64,000 nucleotides of DNA, taken from positions 2,728,001-2,792,000 of the forward strand of contig NZ_JAPDPC010000001.1 in the NCBI RefSeq assembly GCF_026283945.1, read 5' to 3'. The DNA comes from Dyella humicola. GTDB taxonomy: Bacteria > Pseudomonadota > Gammaproteobacteria > Xanthomonadales > Rhodanobacteraceae. Positions within the stretch are counted from its first letter, which is position 1. Every line of letters starts with the position of its first letter. Both the position numbers and the translations under genes were made by a program. A model generated the notes under the pieces. The model did not search any database, was not told the origin of the DNA, and was given only the letters and a program-made list of their open reading frames with translations. Shown one piece after another: positions 44,571 to 53,263 of the stretch.

Positions 44571-46042
44571 AGCGCGCGCTGCTCACCGTGCTGGCCATGC
44601 TGCCCGTGCTTGCATGGGCAGCGCCGGTACGCATCGGCTCGAAGCAATTTACCGAGTCGGTGATTCTGAGCGAGTTGGCGAGACTCAACGCCCAGGAAGC
44701 CGGCGTCGACGCCAGGCACCAGCGGGAGCTGGGCGGCACCAGCATCCTATGGAGCGCGCTTCAGCATGGCGATATCGACGCCTACCCGGAATATACCGGC
44801 ACGATTACCCACGAGCTGTTGAGAGATGTTGCCCCCGACGCCGACATTCCCGCACTGCGCGAGAAACTGGCGCCGCTCGGCATTGGCATTACCGAGTCGC
44901 TTGGCTTCAGCGACACCTATGCGATCGGCATGCAGGAGCATCGCGCGGCGCAGCTCCACATCACGCAGATATCCGATCTGGCGATGCACCCCGAGCTGCG
45001 CTTCGGCTTCTCCAATGAATTCATGGATCGCGCGGATGGCTGGCCCGGTGTCCGCCTGCGCTATGGCCTCGCCCAGACGCAAGTGCGCGGCCTGGATCAC
45101 ACGCTGTCCTATCGTGCCGTAGCCAGCGGCGCCGTCGACGCCATCGATCTCTACAGCACCGATGCGGAAATTCCTTACTACCACCTGAAAACTCTCAACG
45201 ACGATCGCCACTACTTTCCGCGCTATGAGGCGGTCTTCCTCTATCGACTGGAACTGGAGCGAAGCGCTCCCAGGTTCATCGCTGCCTTGCGCAAGCTTGG
45301 CGGGCGCATCGATGAACCTGCGATGCAACGCATGAATGCCGAGGTGAAGCTCGATGGCATGAGCGAGACTGAGGTCGCCGCGCGCTTTCTATCCGTTGCA
45401 CCTGCTGGCGACCATGACGGGTTCTGGCAGCGCCTTTGGCAGCGCAGCGTGGAGCACGTCAAATTGGTCGCACTGTCGCTTGGCCTGGCCGTGCTGCTGG
45501 CGATCCCGCTGGGCATTCTGTCGGCGCGATGGAAACGCGCGGGGCAGCTGATCATCGGCCTTACCGGGATCCTGCAGACCGTGCCGTCGCTGGCGATGTT
45601 CGTCTTCATGATACCGCTGCTCGGCATTGGAACCTGGCCGGCCATTGCCGCTCTCTTCCTCTACAGCCTGCTACCCATCGTGCGCAACACGCATGCGGGC
45701 TTGCTCGACATTCCGCTCGAGCTTCGCGAATCCGCTGCTGCACTGGGCCTCCCGGGCAGCGTGCGACTGCGTCGCGTGGAACTCCCCATGGCGACGCGAT
45801 CGATTCTTGCCGGCATCAAGACCGCAGCGGTCATCAATGTCGGTACCGCCACGCTCGCTGCGTTGATTGGAGCCGGCGGATATGGCCAACCGATCCTCAC
45901 CGGTATCCGCCTGGACAATATCGGGCTGATTCTGGAAGGGGCCGTGCCTTCTGCCGTGCTCGCTTTGCTTGTGCAAGGCCTGTTCGAAGGCGTCGAGCGA
46001 TGGCTTACGCCCCGCGGACTGCGCATCGAGGCGCGGCAGTAG
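44567..46042 (+). CDS. Osmoprotectant ABC transporter, fused binding protein and permease
   Basis: This 491-residue protein joins two usual subunits. After a signal-like helix (1-18) the OsmF/OpuCC-type binding domain runs to about residue 285, with RIGSKQFTESVILSEL and DIDAYPEYTGTITHELL near the start and RYEAVFLYR near the end. The permease domain begins at about 300, with HVKLVALSLGLAVLLAIPLGIL and the ABC-loop ELRESAAALGLPGSVRLRRVELP. Fusions are known in this family, usually with the permease first; here the binding domain comes first. Ligands are betaine, choline, carnitine or a related compound; the specificity is not visible. Confidence 0.88.
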   Translation: MKRALLTVLAMLPVLAWAAPVRIGSKQFTESVILSELARLNAQEAGVDARHQRELGGTSILWSALQHGDIDAYPEYTGTITHELLRDVAPDADIPALREKLAPLGIGITESLGFSDTYAIGMQEHRAAQLHITQISDLAMHPELRFGFSNEFMDRADGWPGVRLRYGLAQTQVRGLDHTLSYRAVASGAVDAIDLYSTDAEIPYYHLKTLNDDRHYFPRYEAVFLYRLELERSAPRFIAALRKLGGRIDEPAMQRMNAEVKLDGMSETEVAARFLSVAPAGDHDGFWQRLWQRSVEHVKLVALSLGLAVLLAIPLGILSARWKRAGQLIIGLTGILQTVPSLAMFVFMIPLLGIGTWPAIAALFLYSLLPIVRNTHAGLLDIPLELRESAAALGLPGSVRLRRVELPMATRSILAGIKTAAVINVGTATLAALIGAGGYGQPILTGIRLDNIGLILEGAVPSAVLALLVQGLFEGVERWLTPRGLRIEARQ

Positions 46043-46063
46043 GCGCCGAAGCAAGTCCAAGCG

Positions 46064-47638
46064 TCAAGGATTCTTCCCCTTGATAAACACGCCGGCGCTG
46101 ACGGCGCTGAACAGCGCCAAGGCGGCAGAAATCAGCATGACCCGCCGAAATCCCGCGATGAACGACAGATCCACGGCGCGCTTCAACGCGGACCTCGTCG
46201 CTTCGGGGTAGCCATCCGGAACGATGATGCCGGCGAGCTTCTCGCGTTGCCCCATGATGGAAGAAACAAGCTCTGTCGGCGCGTGCAAGGTCGCCAGCTG
46301 TTCGTTCAAGCGGTTATTGAAAGTCAGGGTCAAGACGATGCCGAACACGGCAATCGCCAGCAAGGATGCAGTACGCGATACCGCGTTGTTCACGCCGGAG
46401 GCCGTTCCCGCGAGCTCTTCGCCAACGGCATTCATCACCGTGGCGGTCAATGGCGCCACGGTGATACTCATGCCGACGCCAAGCATGCAGATCGCCGGGA
46501 AGAATGCCGTCCAATAATGGCTGCCAACCGAGGGTACGGCGAACATCGCGAATCCGCAGGCGGCTATCACCGGCCCCACGACGAGTGGCAACTTCGAGCC
46601 AAACCGATCGACCAGTCCTCCCGCCCAGCGGGATAGCATGAAGATGATGGCGATAAATGGCAGCAGCGCTGCACCTGCTGCGGTAGCGCCATAGCCCTGT
46701 ACCTGGATCAAATTGAGCGGCAGAAAGAACAGGCTGCCACCCAGCGCCGCGTAGAGCAGCAAGGTCAGTACATTGGCCCCGGCGAAATTGCGATTGCGAA
46801 ACAATCCCAGCGGCAACATCGGCGACGCACTGCGCGCCTCAACGCGAACGAATAACAAGAACGCAAGCACGCCAGCGACGGCGGCCATCCAGACAGGAGT
46901 CGCCGCCCAGCCCCGCGAGGGCGCCTCGATGAAAGCGAACACCACGCCCGCCAGCCCAACCGTTGCCAGGCCCGCACCCGCGACGTCGATGGCTCCGCCA
47001 CCTTCCCCGCCCCTGCTCTCGGGAACCTTCGCGGCGCACATCACCAGCAGCACGACGCCAAGCGGCGCATTCACCAGGAAGGCCCAGTTCCACGAATAGT
47101 GTTCGACCAGAAAACCGCCGATGACTGGCCCGATCGCCGCCGTGATGCCGGTGAATGCCGACCAGGTGCCGATGGCTGCGCCACGCTCCGACTGCGGAAA
47201 GGTGGCGCTGATAAGTGCAAGGCTGCCCGGTACCAGCAGCGCGGCGCCGATGCCCTGGAACGCCCTTGCGGCAATCAGTGGACCGATGGCCGTCGACAAC
47301 GAACAGCCGATCGACGCCAGCGTGAACAGGCCGGTACCGATCATGAAAATCCGCTTGCGCCCAAATCGATCACCAAGCACGCCACCTACCAACAGCAGCG
47401 ATGCGAGAAACAACGCATACGACTCCATGATCCACTGCGCGTCCGACGTCGTGGCACCCAGCTCACGCTGGATCGCAGGCAAGGCGACGTTGACGACCGT
47501 GCCATCGATGAAAGCCAGGCTGGAACCGAGCACCGCGGCAACCAGCGTCCAGTGCCGCGAGGGCGACGAGCATGGCTTCGCCGCGTCGCCATACAGGATG
47601 ACGCCGTTATCGCAGGGAGGCTTTCCGATCTGGCTCAT
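46064..47638 (-). CDS. DHA2-family MFS exporter
   Basis: This 524-residue protein has about 14 hydrophobic segments. SLAFIDGTVVNVALPAIQREL is the first-helix signature. GDRFGRKRIFMIG is motif A, and GPVIGGFLVEHYSWNWAFLVN is motif C with the following W. The end, FIAGFRRVMLISAALALFSAV, is like EmrB-type proteins. It should export lipophilic compounds by proton exchange. It is monocistronic and lies convergent to the ABC operon with only 21 bases between stops. No regulator is adjacent. Confidence 0.9.
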   Translation of the reverse strand: MSQIGKPPCDNGVILYGDAAKPCSSPSRHWTLVAAVLGSSLAFIDGTVVNVALPAIQRELGATTSDAQWIMESYALFLASLLLVGGVLGDRFGRKRIFMIGTGLFTLASIGCSLSTAIGPLIAARAFQGIGAALLVPGSLALISATFPQSERGAAIGTWSAFTGITAAIGPVIGGFLVEHYSWNWAFLVNAPLGVVLLVMCAAKVPESRGGEGGGAIDVAGAGLATVGLAGVVFAFIEAPSRGWAATPVWMAAVAGVLAFLLFVRVEARSASPMLPLGLFRNRNFAGANVLTLLLYAALGGSLFFLPLNLIQVQGYGATAAGAALLPFIAIIFMLSRWAGGLVDRFGSKLPLVVGPVIAACGFAMFAVPSVGSHYWTAFFPAICMLGVGMSITVAPLTATVMNAVGEELAGTASGVNNAVSRTASLLAIAVFGIVLTLTFNNRLNEQLATLHAPTELVSSIMGQREKLAGIIVPDGYPEATRSALKRAVDLSFIAGFRRVMLISAALALFSAVSAGVFIKGKNP

Positions 47639-47966
47639 GGCTTTCGCAACGGCGCCTGGGGCGGAGCGCCCTACGGGATCTTAGAGCCTGTTGGAAATCG
47701 CCGCAGGACACGTTCGAACAGCGTGAAAGCCACTTCGCCTTGATCGTCATCCCAGCCGACGCTGAGATGACGTTGTGGGCGAGATATCGCTTTTTTCCGT
47801 TGTCCTCAACGAACCCTTCACTGCCACCATGGATCACTGGGCACCGCCCTTGCCGACCGGTTTGCCAAGAACCCCAAGCGATCACTATCGATGGCCCTTG
47901 CGCCGCTTTTCCCTTTACGAGACCGGGCGGCGCACCGATGCCCCTATCGCCATAGGAGATACGACC
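47639..47966. other. Intergenic stretch between MFS exporter and DUF427 gene
   Basis: This 328-base stretch holds the promoter regions of two divergent genes and a small palindrome at 47744-47771. Plus-strand frames can be read across it (from 47775) but do not resemble any family, and the real DUF427 start at 47967 has its own ribosome site. No further gene is supported. Confidence 0.5.
47744..47771. repeat. REP-like inverted repeat
   Basis: CGTCATCCCAGC and GCTGAGATGACG form a 12-bp stem with one mismatch and a four-base loop (CGAC). Short palindromes built on GTCATCCCAGC are frequent between genes in many proteobacteria. A second copy was not searched for, so its status as a genome repeat is inferred. 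Confidence 0.55.
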
Positions 47967-48362
47967 ATGGAACTCCCCAGCACAGGTACCGCCCGCGTCG
48001 TCAGGATTCCGGGACCAGATCATCCCATCACGATTGAACGCAACACCCATCGCATCGTCGTGAAGGTCGCCGGACGAGTCATTGCCGACACGCGAAACGC
48101 GCTTACGCTGCAAGAGGCCAGCTATCCCGCGGTGCAGTACATCCCGCGCCAGGACGTCGACATGGCGTCACTGGAACGCACCGATCACGCCACTTACTGC
48201 CCCTACAAGGGCGAATGCAGCTACTACAGCATTCCGTCCGGCGGCGATCGCACGATAAACGCAGTGTGGACGTACGAACATCCCTACGACGCCGTCTCCG
48301 CGATCAAGGATCACCTTGCGTTCTATGCCACGCGAGTCGACGCGATCGAAGAGTTCGATTGA
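47967..48362 (+). CDS. DUF427-domain protein
   Basis: This 131-residue protein contains the DUF427 beta-tent pattern: RVVIRFPG-like opening RVVRIPGPDHPITIE, then VKVAGRVIADTRNALTLQE and YCPYKGECSYYSIP, ending with NAVWTYEHPYDAVSAIKDHLAFY. This family is widespread and has no established reaction. ATG 47967 has a GGAG about eight bases upstream, so the longer reading from 47775 is rejected. It stands alone before the SDR remnant. Confidence 0.85.
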   Translation: MELPSTGTARVVRIPGPDHPITIERNTHRIVVKVAGRVIADTRNALTLQEASYPAVQYIPRQDVDMASLERTDHATYCPYKGECSYYSIPSGGDRTINAVWTYEHPYDAVSAIKDHLAFYATRVDAIEEFD

Positions 48363-48406
48363 GTCCTGTGTGCGGATTTAACTCAGCTGAAAGCGACGTC
48401 GCGACA

Positions 48407-48490
48407 ATGCTCACGGATAAAACGTCCCTGGTCACCGGTGCCTGACAGGGCGTCGGCCGCGCCAGCCTTACCGGCGCGGCGCGCGCGTAA
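48407..48490 (+). pseudogene. Remnant of a short-chain dehydrogenase start
   Basis: The reading MLTDKTSLVTGA, then a TGA, then QGVGRASLTGAARA and a TAA matches the first 28 or so residues of an SDR enzyme, whose cofactor motif is TGAxQGxGRA. The stop replaces the variable residue of that glycine motif. Nothing SDR-like follows. This is a short dead fragment left by deletion. Confidence 0.6.
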
Positions 48491-48556
48491 TCACGTGGCT
48501 GCCCACCCTGCCGGTATTGCGCCTGCAGGGTGGAGGTTCTTGAAAGATGTGTTGAG

Positions 48557-49306
48557 TCACCGCCCCAATGGAAGAAATACCGCGAGCGATGCACCTTGTG
48601 GATCGCTCAGTACAGAGAAGCGGCCAATGCCGGGGATATCCGTAGGCGGCACGCACATGTCGGCGCCCAAAGATTTTGCTTTTGCCGTGCAGGCGTCCAC
48701 GTCAGCGACATGCACATAAGGCAGCCACATGGATGCCGCATCGGGACTGAACGACTTCATGATGCCGCCGCGCCGGTTATCGCCGTTCTTCATCACGTAA
48801 TAAGCGCCATCGCTCATCGGTACGTCGTCATGCGAAAGGCCGAACAGTCCTTCGTAGAACGCGAGCGCCTTCAGCGGATCGCTCGCTTGCAACTCGTGCC
48901 AGCACCAGTGGCCCGGCGGCACATCGGCGTCGGCGCGATCTTCTCCCGCGCTGCGCCAGATCGACACTGTCGCGCCCACCGGATCGAGCAAGGTGGCACC
49001 ACGGCCGACGGGCGCAAAATCGGTAGGTGGCATCCACGGCTGGGCACCGGCCAGCAGAGCCTGCGCATAGCTCTTGTCGACATCCGCAACGCTGAGATAA
49101 ATGCCCCAGTTGCAGGGCTCCCCCTCCTGCGCAGGTCGATAGCCGCCGATGCCCTCCCCTGCATTGCTGATGACCTGATAATTGCTGCCAGCCACTTCCA
49201 TCGCCGAGCAGGTCCAGCCGAACAGCGCCTCATAGAACGCGCGCGCTTTGCCAGGGTCCGCACTGGCATGCTCGACCCAGACGAGTTTTCCAGACATCGC
49301 ATTCAT
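48557..49306 (-). CDS. VOC-family protein, two glyoxalase-like domains
   Basis: This 249-residue protein has two VOC halves. KLVWVEHASADPGKARAFYE starts the first, and GHWCWHELQASDPLKALAFYE (about 133-153) starts the second. Each follows the beta-alpha-beta pattern, with metal ligands likely His and Glu of these strands. The family covers dioxygenases, lyases and resistance proteins, so the activity is open. ATG 49306 is preceded by GAGGAG. It lies next to, and upstream-to-downstream with, the SRPBCC-GST gene, 56 bases apart, and may share its ArsR control. Confidence 0.85.
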   Translation of the reverse strand: MNAMSGKLVWVEHASADPGKARAFYEALFGWTCSAMEVAGSNYQVISNAGEGIGGYRPAQEGEPCNWGIYLSVADVDKSYAQALLAGAQPWMPPTDFAPVGRGATLLDPVGATVSIWRSAGEDRADADVPPGHWCWHELQASDPLKALAFYEGLFGLSHDDVPMSDGAYYVMKNGDNRRGGIMKSFSPDAASMWLPYVHVADVDACTAKAKSLGADMCVPPTDIPGIGRFSVLSDPQGASLAVFLPLGR

Positions 49307-49362
49307 GGGTTGATCTCCTCGTGAGTCACAGGAACTACGGATGAGAGAGTCCCGCACAAGCG

Positions 49363-50448
49363 TCAATGGGCGGGAGGTGGCTGCGTCGCCGTGAAACTGG
49401 GTCGCGCGCGCATCGCCGCCTGCGCGCGCCGCACGTTCGGGTATTTGTCGAGCATGGCACTGCCCTCGGGAAACGCGTCGACGTAGAACAGGATCGGCGC
49501 CAACAGATAGTCAGCCATGGAGGGCGCGGAGCCGGCGAGATAATCACGCGCGCCGTAAGCGTCATCGAATAGCCCGAGCTGGCGGTCCACCTCCGGCACA
49601 GCCGCGTCAATCGCGGCGCGATCAGGCTGACCATCGGCTCCCTTGGGGAAGATGTACTGCAGCACATAGCGCCGGACCATGGCGTCATAGGTGTAGCAAT
49701 TGATCACGCTGATCCACTGCTCGCCACGCGCGCGAATCGCGGCCGGCCCCGTCGGCAGCAGGCCGGGTCCGTCAAAGGCCTCGTCGATATAGCCGAGGAT
49801 GGCTCGTGTCTCGTACAACTCCAGGTCGCCGTCGCGCAGCACGGGAATGCGGCCGAATGGATGATGGTCGGCGATGTCCGGCGTGTGCGGAGCGGCCGGC
49901 TGCAGCGTATAGGCCACGCCCTTCTCGGCCAGCGCCATGCGCACCGTTCGACAATAGCTGCTGCGCGGGTCGCCAATGACGGTCAGCGTGCCCGCACTGC
50001 CGGCAGGGTCCAGGTAATCGGACAAGCGATTGAAAACCGACTGCCAACCCGGAATATGGCCATCCCGCGTCATCGCATCGGGGAAGCCGGTATGCCGCAT
50101 ATGCAAGGCGGTGCCGCCATCGCGCGCGATGAGCGTCACCTCGATCAGGGTGACCCGATCGGGCGGCATGGCACCTCGCTCCCAGGTCCAGGTGTAGGCG
50201 AGAAAGTCCGCACGATCGAGCGATTGATACTCGCCGCCGACGATAAAGCATGTTCCATCCCGCGCTGTCATGGCGATGCGATAGCGGCCGCCCACGCGCG
50301 CATCGGCGCTGACATCGGAGACATGCATGCCGCGCGGGCAGTGCCATGCAGCCAGCGCATCCTGATGGGTGAATGCGTCGAATACCCGCTCGCGCGGCGC
50401 GCGGATGAAGCGGGTCATTTCCAGTTGGAAGGTGGCGGCTTGAGTCAT
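49363..50448 (-). CDS. SRPBCC (AHSA1) domain fused to glutathione S-transferase
   Basis: This 361-residue fusion has an AHSA1-type START-like pocket domain at about 1-150 (EMTRFIRAPRERVFDAFTHQ, then GGRYRIAMTARDG and FLAYTWTWERG). A GST domain covers about 154-361, with thioredoxin-fold VIGDPRSSYCRTVRMALAE, the cis-Pro block GRIPVLRDGDLELYETRAIL, and C-terminal helices with SMADYLLAPILFY. The two are normally separate proteins. The pocket domain could bind a hydrophobic compound that the GST conjugates. ATG 50448 overlaps the ArsR stop by four bases, so both are made from one transcript. Confidence 0.88.
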   Translation of the reverse strand: MTQAATFQLEMTRFIRAPRERVFDAFTHQDALAAWHCPRGMHVSDVSADARVGGRYRIAMTARDGTCFIVGGEYQSLDRADFLAYTWTWERGAMPPDRVTLIEVTLIARDGGTALHMRHTGFPDAMTRDGHIPGWQSVFNRLSDYLDPAGSAGTLTVIGDPRSSYCRTVRMALAEKGVAYTLQPAAPHTPDIADHHPFGRIPVLRDGDLELYETRAILGYIDEAFDGPGLLPTGPAAIRARGEQWISVINCYTYDAMVRRYVLQYIFPKGADGQPDRAAIDAAVPEVDRQLGLFDDAYGARDYLAGSAPSMADYLLAPILFYVDAFPEGSAMLDKYPNVRRAQAAMRARPSFTATQPPPAH

Positions 50449-50813
50449 GACTTTTTTCTCCGTACAGGGGCAGCGTGCGTCGCCGCGCCGTGCGTGCGTT
50501 CGACGAATTCGACCAGGCGATCGAGGTTGTCCTCCCAATGGCGCCGATAGGTCTCGAGCCAGTCATGCGCACCGCGCAAGGCATCAGCGCGCAGATGGCA
50601 GATGCGCCAGCGCGCATCGATTTCACGTTCGATCAGGCCGGCATCCGCCAGTACACGCAGATGTCGCGAAATGGCAGGTGCCGAGATGCTGAAAGGACTG
50701 GCGAGGTCACCGACCGTGGCTTCGCCTTCGGCGAGACGCGCCAGGATCGCGCGGCGGGTCGGATCGGCAAGCGCCGCAAAGGTGGCAGACAGCGGGTCTT
50801 GTTCCATGGGCAT
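50445..50813 (-). CDS. ArsR-family transcriptional repressor
   Basis: This 122-residue winged-helix protein has DPTRRAILARLAEGEATVGDLA at the start of the DNA-binding region and SAPAISRHLRVLADAGLIERE as the recognition helix and turn. It lacks the metal-binding CxC of true ArsR, as is usual for regulators paired with SRPBCC proteins. The start is ATG 50813 or 50807. The perfect palindrome at 50821-50838 lies directly upstream and is the likely operator. It shares a four-base overlap with the SRPBCC-GST gene that it probably controls. Confidence 0.92.
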   Translation of the reverse strand: MPMEQDPLSATFAALADPTRRAILARLAEGEATVGDLASPFSISAPAISRHLRVLADAGLIEREIDARWRICHLRADALRGAHDWLETYRRHWEDNLDRLVEFVERTHGAATHAAPVRRKKS

Positions 50814-50820
50814 GCTTTCA

Positions 50821-50838
50821 ATTAACCATTTGGTTAAT
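50821..50838. promoter_or_regulatory. Perfect operator palindrome of the ArsR unit
   Basis: ATTAACCA and TGGTTAAT are exact reverse complements with a TT between them. The site ends 7 bases upstream of the ATG at 50813, so a bound dimer would cover the promoter or ribosome-loading area. Dyads of the AACCA-nn-TGGTT kind are typical of ArsR regulators of SRPBCC operons; this is recalled, not searched. Confidence 0.8.
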
Positions 50839-50893
50839 CGATAGTCAAGTGCCCTGCGCCTGGCCAATGCCCCAAAACGCTATTTAAGGTGCC

Positions 50894-51706
50894 TCAGGCT
50901 TCCAGCGCCAGCGCGGCCAGCCGGTCCAGTTCTTCGTCGTCGAAGCCCGCTTCCAAGCGTGCAGGACGATTGAAGGGGCCGCGCAAGGTGCGCCCCATAT
51001 ACCTGCGCAGCAGATCGATGAACGCCTCGCGCGGATCGATCCCATCGCGTTCGCAGCAATGGCGGAACCAGCGCGTACCCGCGGCCACGTGGGCTACCTC
51101 TTCGCGCAGGATGACTTCCAGGATCGCTACGGTACGTCGATCACCCACCGAGTTCAGGCGCTCGATCATGCTGGGCGTGACGTCCAGTCCACGCGCTTCG
51201 AGTACACGCGGCACCAGTGCCATGCGTGCCGTGTCGTTGCCGGCGGTTTTCTCGGCCATTTCCCACAGGCCGTTATGTGCGTCGAAGTCGCCATAGGCGT
51301 GACCCAGTTCGGCCAGGCGCGCCGACAACATGGCGAAATGTCGCGCCTCGTCGTGGGCGCAGCTGGCCCAGTCGCGGTAATACGCATCCGGTTTGCCGCG
51401 AAAGCGATACACCGCGTCCCACGCCAGATTGATGGCGTTGAACTCGATATGCGCCACGGCATGCACCAACGCGACACGCCCTTCCGGCGTGCCTAGGCCA
51501 CGTTGCGGCACCTGGCGTTGAGGCACCAGTTGCGGCCTGGCTGGACGTCCTGGCGCGCCGATGGGTGCGGGCGGCGGTGCGCTCGGATCCGGACGCAAGG
51601 TCCCGGATTGAAACGCCTCCCACGCGGCGTGGGTCAGGCGCAGTTTCTCGACCGGGTCGGTGGCGTCGAGGCAGCGCTTGGCGGCGGCGTGGAGGTCGGT
51701 CGTCAT
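50894..51706 (-). CDS. DUF455 ferritin-like protein
   Basis: This 270-residue protein contains repeated helix motifs with metal-type residues: HAVAHIEFNAINLAWDAVY, CAHDEARHFAMLSARL and ILREEVAHVAAGTRWF. The spacing of ExxH pairs is that of a ferritin-like di-iron fold. DUF455 proteins are of unknown function; the fold suggests an oxidase, oxygenase or iron-binding role. ATG 51706 was chosen over a start at 51724. It is transcribed after purF but separated from it by a strong palindrome at 51740-51762. Confidence 0.82.
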   Translation of the reverse strand: MTTDLHAAAKRCLDATDPVEKLRLTHAAWEAFQSGTLRPDPSAPPPAPIGAPGRPARPQLVPQRQVPQRGLGTPEGRVALVHAVAHIEFNAINLAWDAVYRFRGKPDAYYRDWASCAHDEARHFAMLSARLAELGHAYGDFDAHNGLWEMAEKTAGNDTARMALVPRVLEARGLDVTPSMIERLNSVGDRRTVAILEVILREEVAHVAAGTRWFRHCCERDGIDPREAFIDLLRRYMGRTLRGPFNRPARLEAGFDDEELDRLAALALEA

Positions 51707-51739
51707 GGAGTTTGTCGAGAGCACCAGCCCCTCAGCCTA

Positions 51740-51762
51740 CCCTCTCCCCGGAGGGGAGAGGG
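51740..51762 (-). terminator. Palindrome after purF, possible terminator or repeat
   Basis: CCCTCTCCCC and GGGGAGAGGG are perfect 10-bp arms around a three-base loop, 11 bases past the purF stop. No U-run follows. Very GC-rich hairpins of this sequence are common between genes in Xanthomonadales-like genomes, so it may be a dispersed repeat that also ends or protects the purF message. Confidence 0.5.
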
Positions 51763-51772
51763 TTCAAATGCA

Positions 51773-53248
51773 TCACGCCGTGCGGCGGGAGGCCTTGGCG
51801 TCGTCGGAGCGGAGCATTTCGATCTGCTCCAGGTAGTGCTTTTCCAGGCCGGTGACGTATTCGCCCGAGAAGCAGGAGGTGTCGAACTGCTTCAGGTTCT
51901 CGTTGCCGTCCTGCACGGCCCAGACCAGATCAGCCAGATCCTGGTAGATCAGCCAATCGGCGCCCAGCACCTTCTCCACTTCCTTCTCGGTATGGCCGGC
52001 GGCGACCAGCTCCGAGGCGGCCGGCATGTCGATGCCGTACACATTCGGATAGCGCACCGGCGGCGCCGCGGAAGCGAAATACACGTTCCTGGCGCCGGCA
52101 TCGCGGGCCATCTGGATGATCTGGCGCGAGGTGGTGCCACGCACGATCGAGTCGTCCACCAGCAGCACATTCTTCTTGCGGAACTCCAGCTCCACCGGAT
52201 TGAGCTTGCGGCGCACCGATTTCACGCGCTCGCCCTGCCCCGGCATGATGAAGGTGCGGCCGATGTAGCGGTTCTTCACGAAGCCCTCGCGGAACGGCAC
52301 GCCAAGTGCTTCGGCCAGTGCCGACGCCGCAGTACGCGCGGTATCCGGAATCGGGATCACCGCGTCGATGCCGTGGTCCGGCCGCTCGCGCAGGATTTTC
52401 TCAGCCAGCTTCTGGCCCATGCGCAGACGGGCCTTGTACACCGACACGTTCTCGATCATCGAGTCCTGGCGGGCCAGGTAGACGTATTCGAAGATGCAGG
52501 GTGCGTGCACCGCATCTTCCGCGCAATGACGCGCATGCAGCTGGCCGTCGTTGGTGATGAACACGGCTTCGCCCGGCGCCACGTCGCGCAGACGCTTGAA
52601 GCCGAGGATATCCAGCGCCACCGACTCGGAGGCCACGGCATATTCCTTTCCTTCCGAGGTGATGCGCTCACCCAGCACCAGCGGACGGATGCCATTGGGA
52701 TCGCGGAACGCCAGCAGGCCGTAGCCAAGCACCAGGGCGATGCAGGCATAACCGCCGCGCGCGCGGCGATGCACACCGGCGACTGCCTTGAAGATATGGT
52801 CGGGCGTCAGCGCCATCCGGTCCTGGATCTGCAACTCGTGCGCCAGCACGTTGAGCAGCACTTCGGAATCGGAATCGGTGTTGATATGGCGGCGATCGTC
52901 TTCGAACATCTCGCGACGCAGCGTCTCGGTGTTCACCAGATTGCCGTTGTGGGCGAAAGCGATGCCGTAGGGCGAGTTTACGTAGAACGGCTGCGCCTCG
53001 GCCGAGCCTTCCGAGCCGGCCGTGGGATAACGGCAATGACCGATGCCGATGTTGCCGCGCAGGCCAACCATCGCGCTTTGGCTGAACACGTCGCGCACGA
53101 GGCCATTGCCCTTGTGCAGGCGCAGTCGCGCGCCATCGACGGTGGCAATACCGGCAGCGTCCTGGCCACGGTGCTGTAACACGGTCAAACCGTCATAGAG
53201 TGACGCGGCGACCTCTGTGGTGCCGACGATACCGATGATTCCGCACAT
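51773..53248 (-). CDS. purF: Amidophosphoribosyltransferase
   Basis: This enzyme makes phosphoribosylamine from PRPP and glutamine, the first step of purine synthesis. It has 491 residues. It starts directly with MCGIIGIVG, so Cys2 becomes the N-terminal nucleophile without a propeptide. [17 protein letters not shown] and [10 protein letters not shown] are glutaminase blocks. [17 protein letters not shown] is the PRPP-binding loop. The C-terminus has few Cys, as in the non-FeS E. coli type. It is the last gene of the folC-dedD-cvpA-purF unit, 15 bases from cvpA. Confidence 0.97.
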   Translation of the reverse strand: MCGIIGIVGTTEVAASLYDGLTVLQHRGQDAAGIATVDGARLRLHKGNGLVRDVFSQSAMVGLRGNIGIGHCRYPTAGSEGSAEAQPFYVNSPYGIAFAHNGNLVNTETLRREMFEDDRRHINTDSDSEVLLNVLAHELQIQDRMALTPDHIFKAVAGVHRRARGGYACIALVLGYGLLAFRDPNGIRPLVLGERITSEGKEYAVASESVALDILGFKRLRDVAPGEAVFITNDGQLHARHCAEDAVHAPCIFEYVYLARQDSMIENVSVYKARLRMGQKLAEKILRERPDHGIDAVIPIPDTARTAASALAEALGVPFREGFVKNRYIGRTFIMPGQGERVKSVRRKLNPVELEFRKKNVLLVDDSIVRGTTSRQIIQMARDAGARNVYFASAAPPVRYPNVYGIDMPAASELVAAGHTEKEVEKVLGADWLIYQDLADLVWAVQDGNENLKQFDTSCFSGEYVTGLEKHYLEQIEMLRSDDAKASRRTA

Positions 53249-53263
53249 GGTTGTTGCCTGTAT

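Noticed and set aside
47775-47966. N-terminal extension of the DUF427 protein
   Set aside because: Does not resemble the family; the internal ATG at 47967 has a good ribosome site and starts the known fold.
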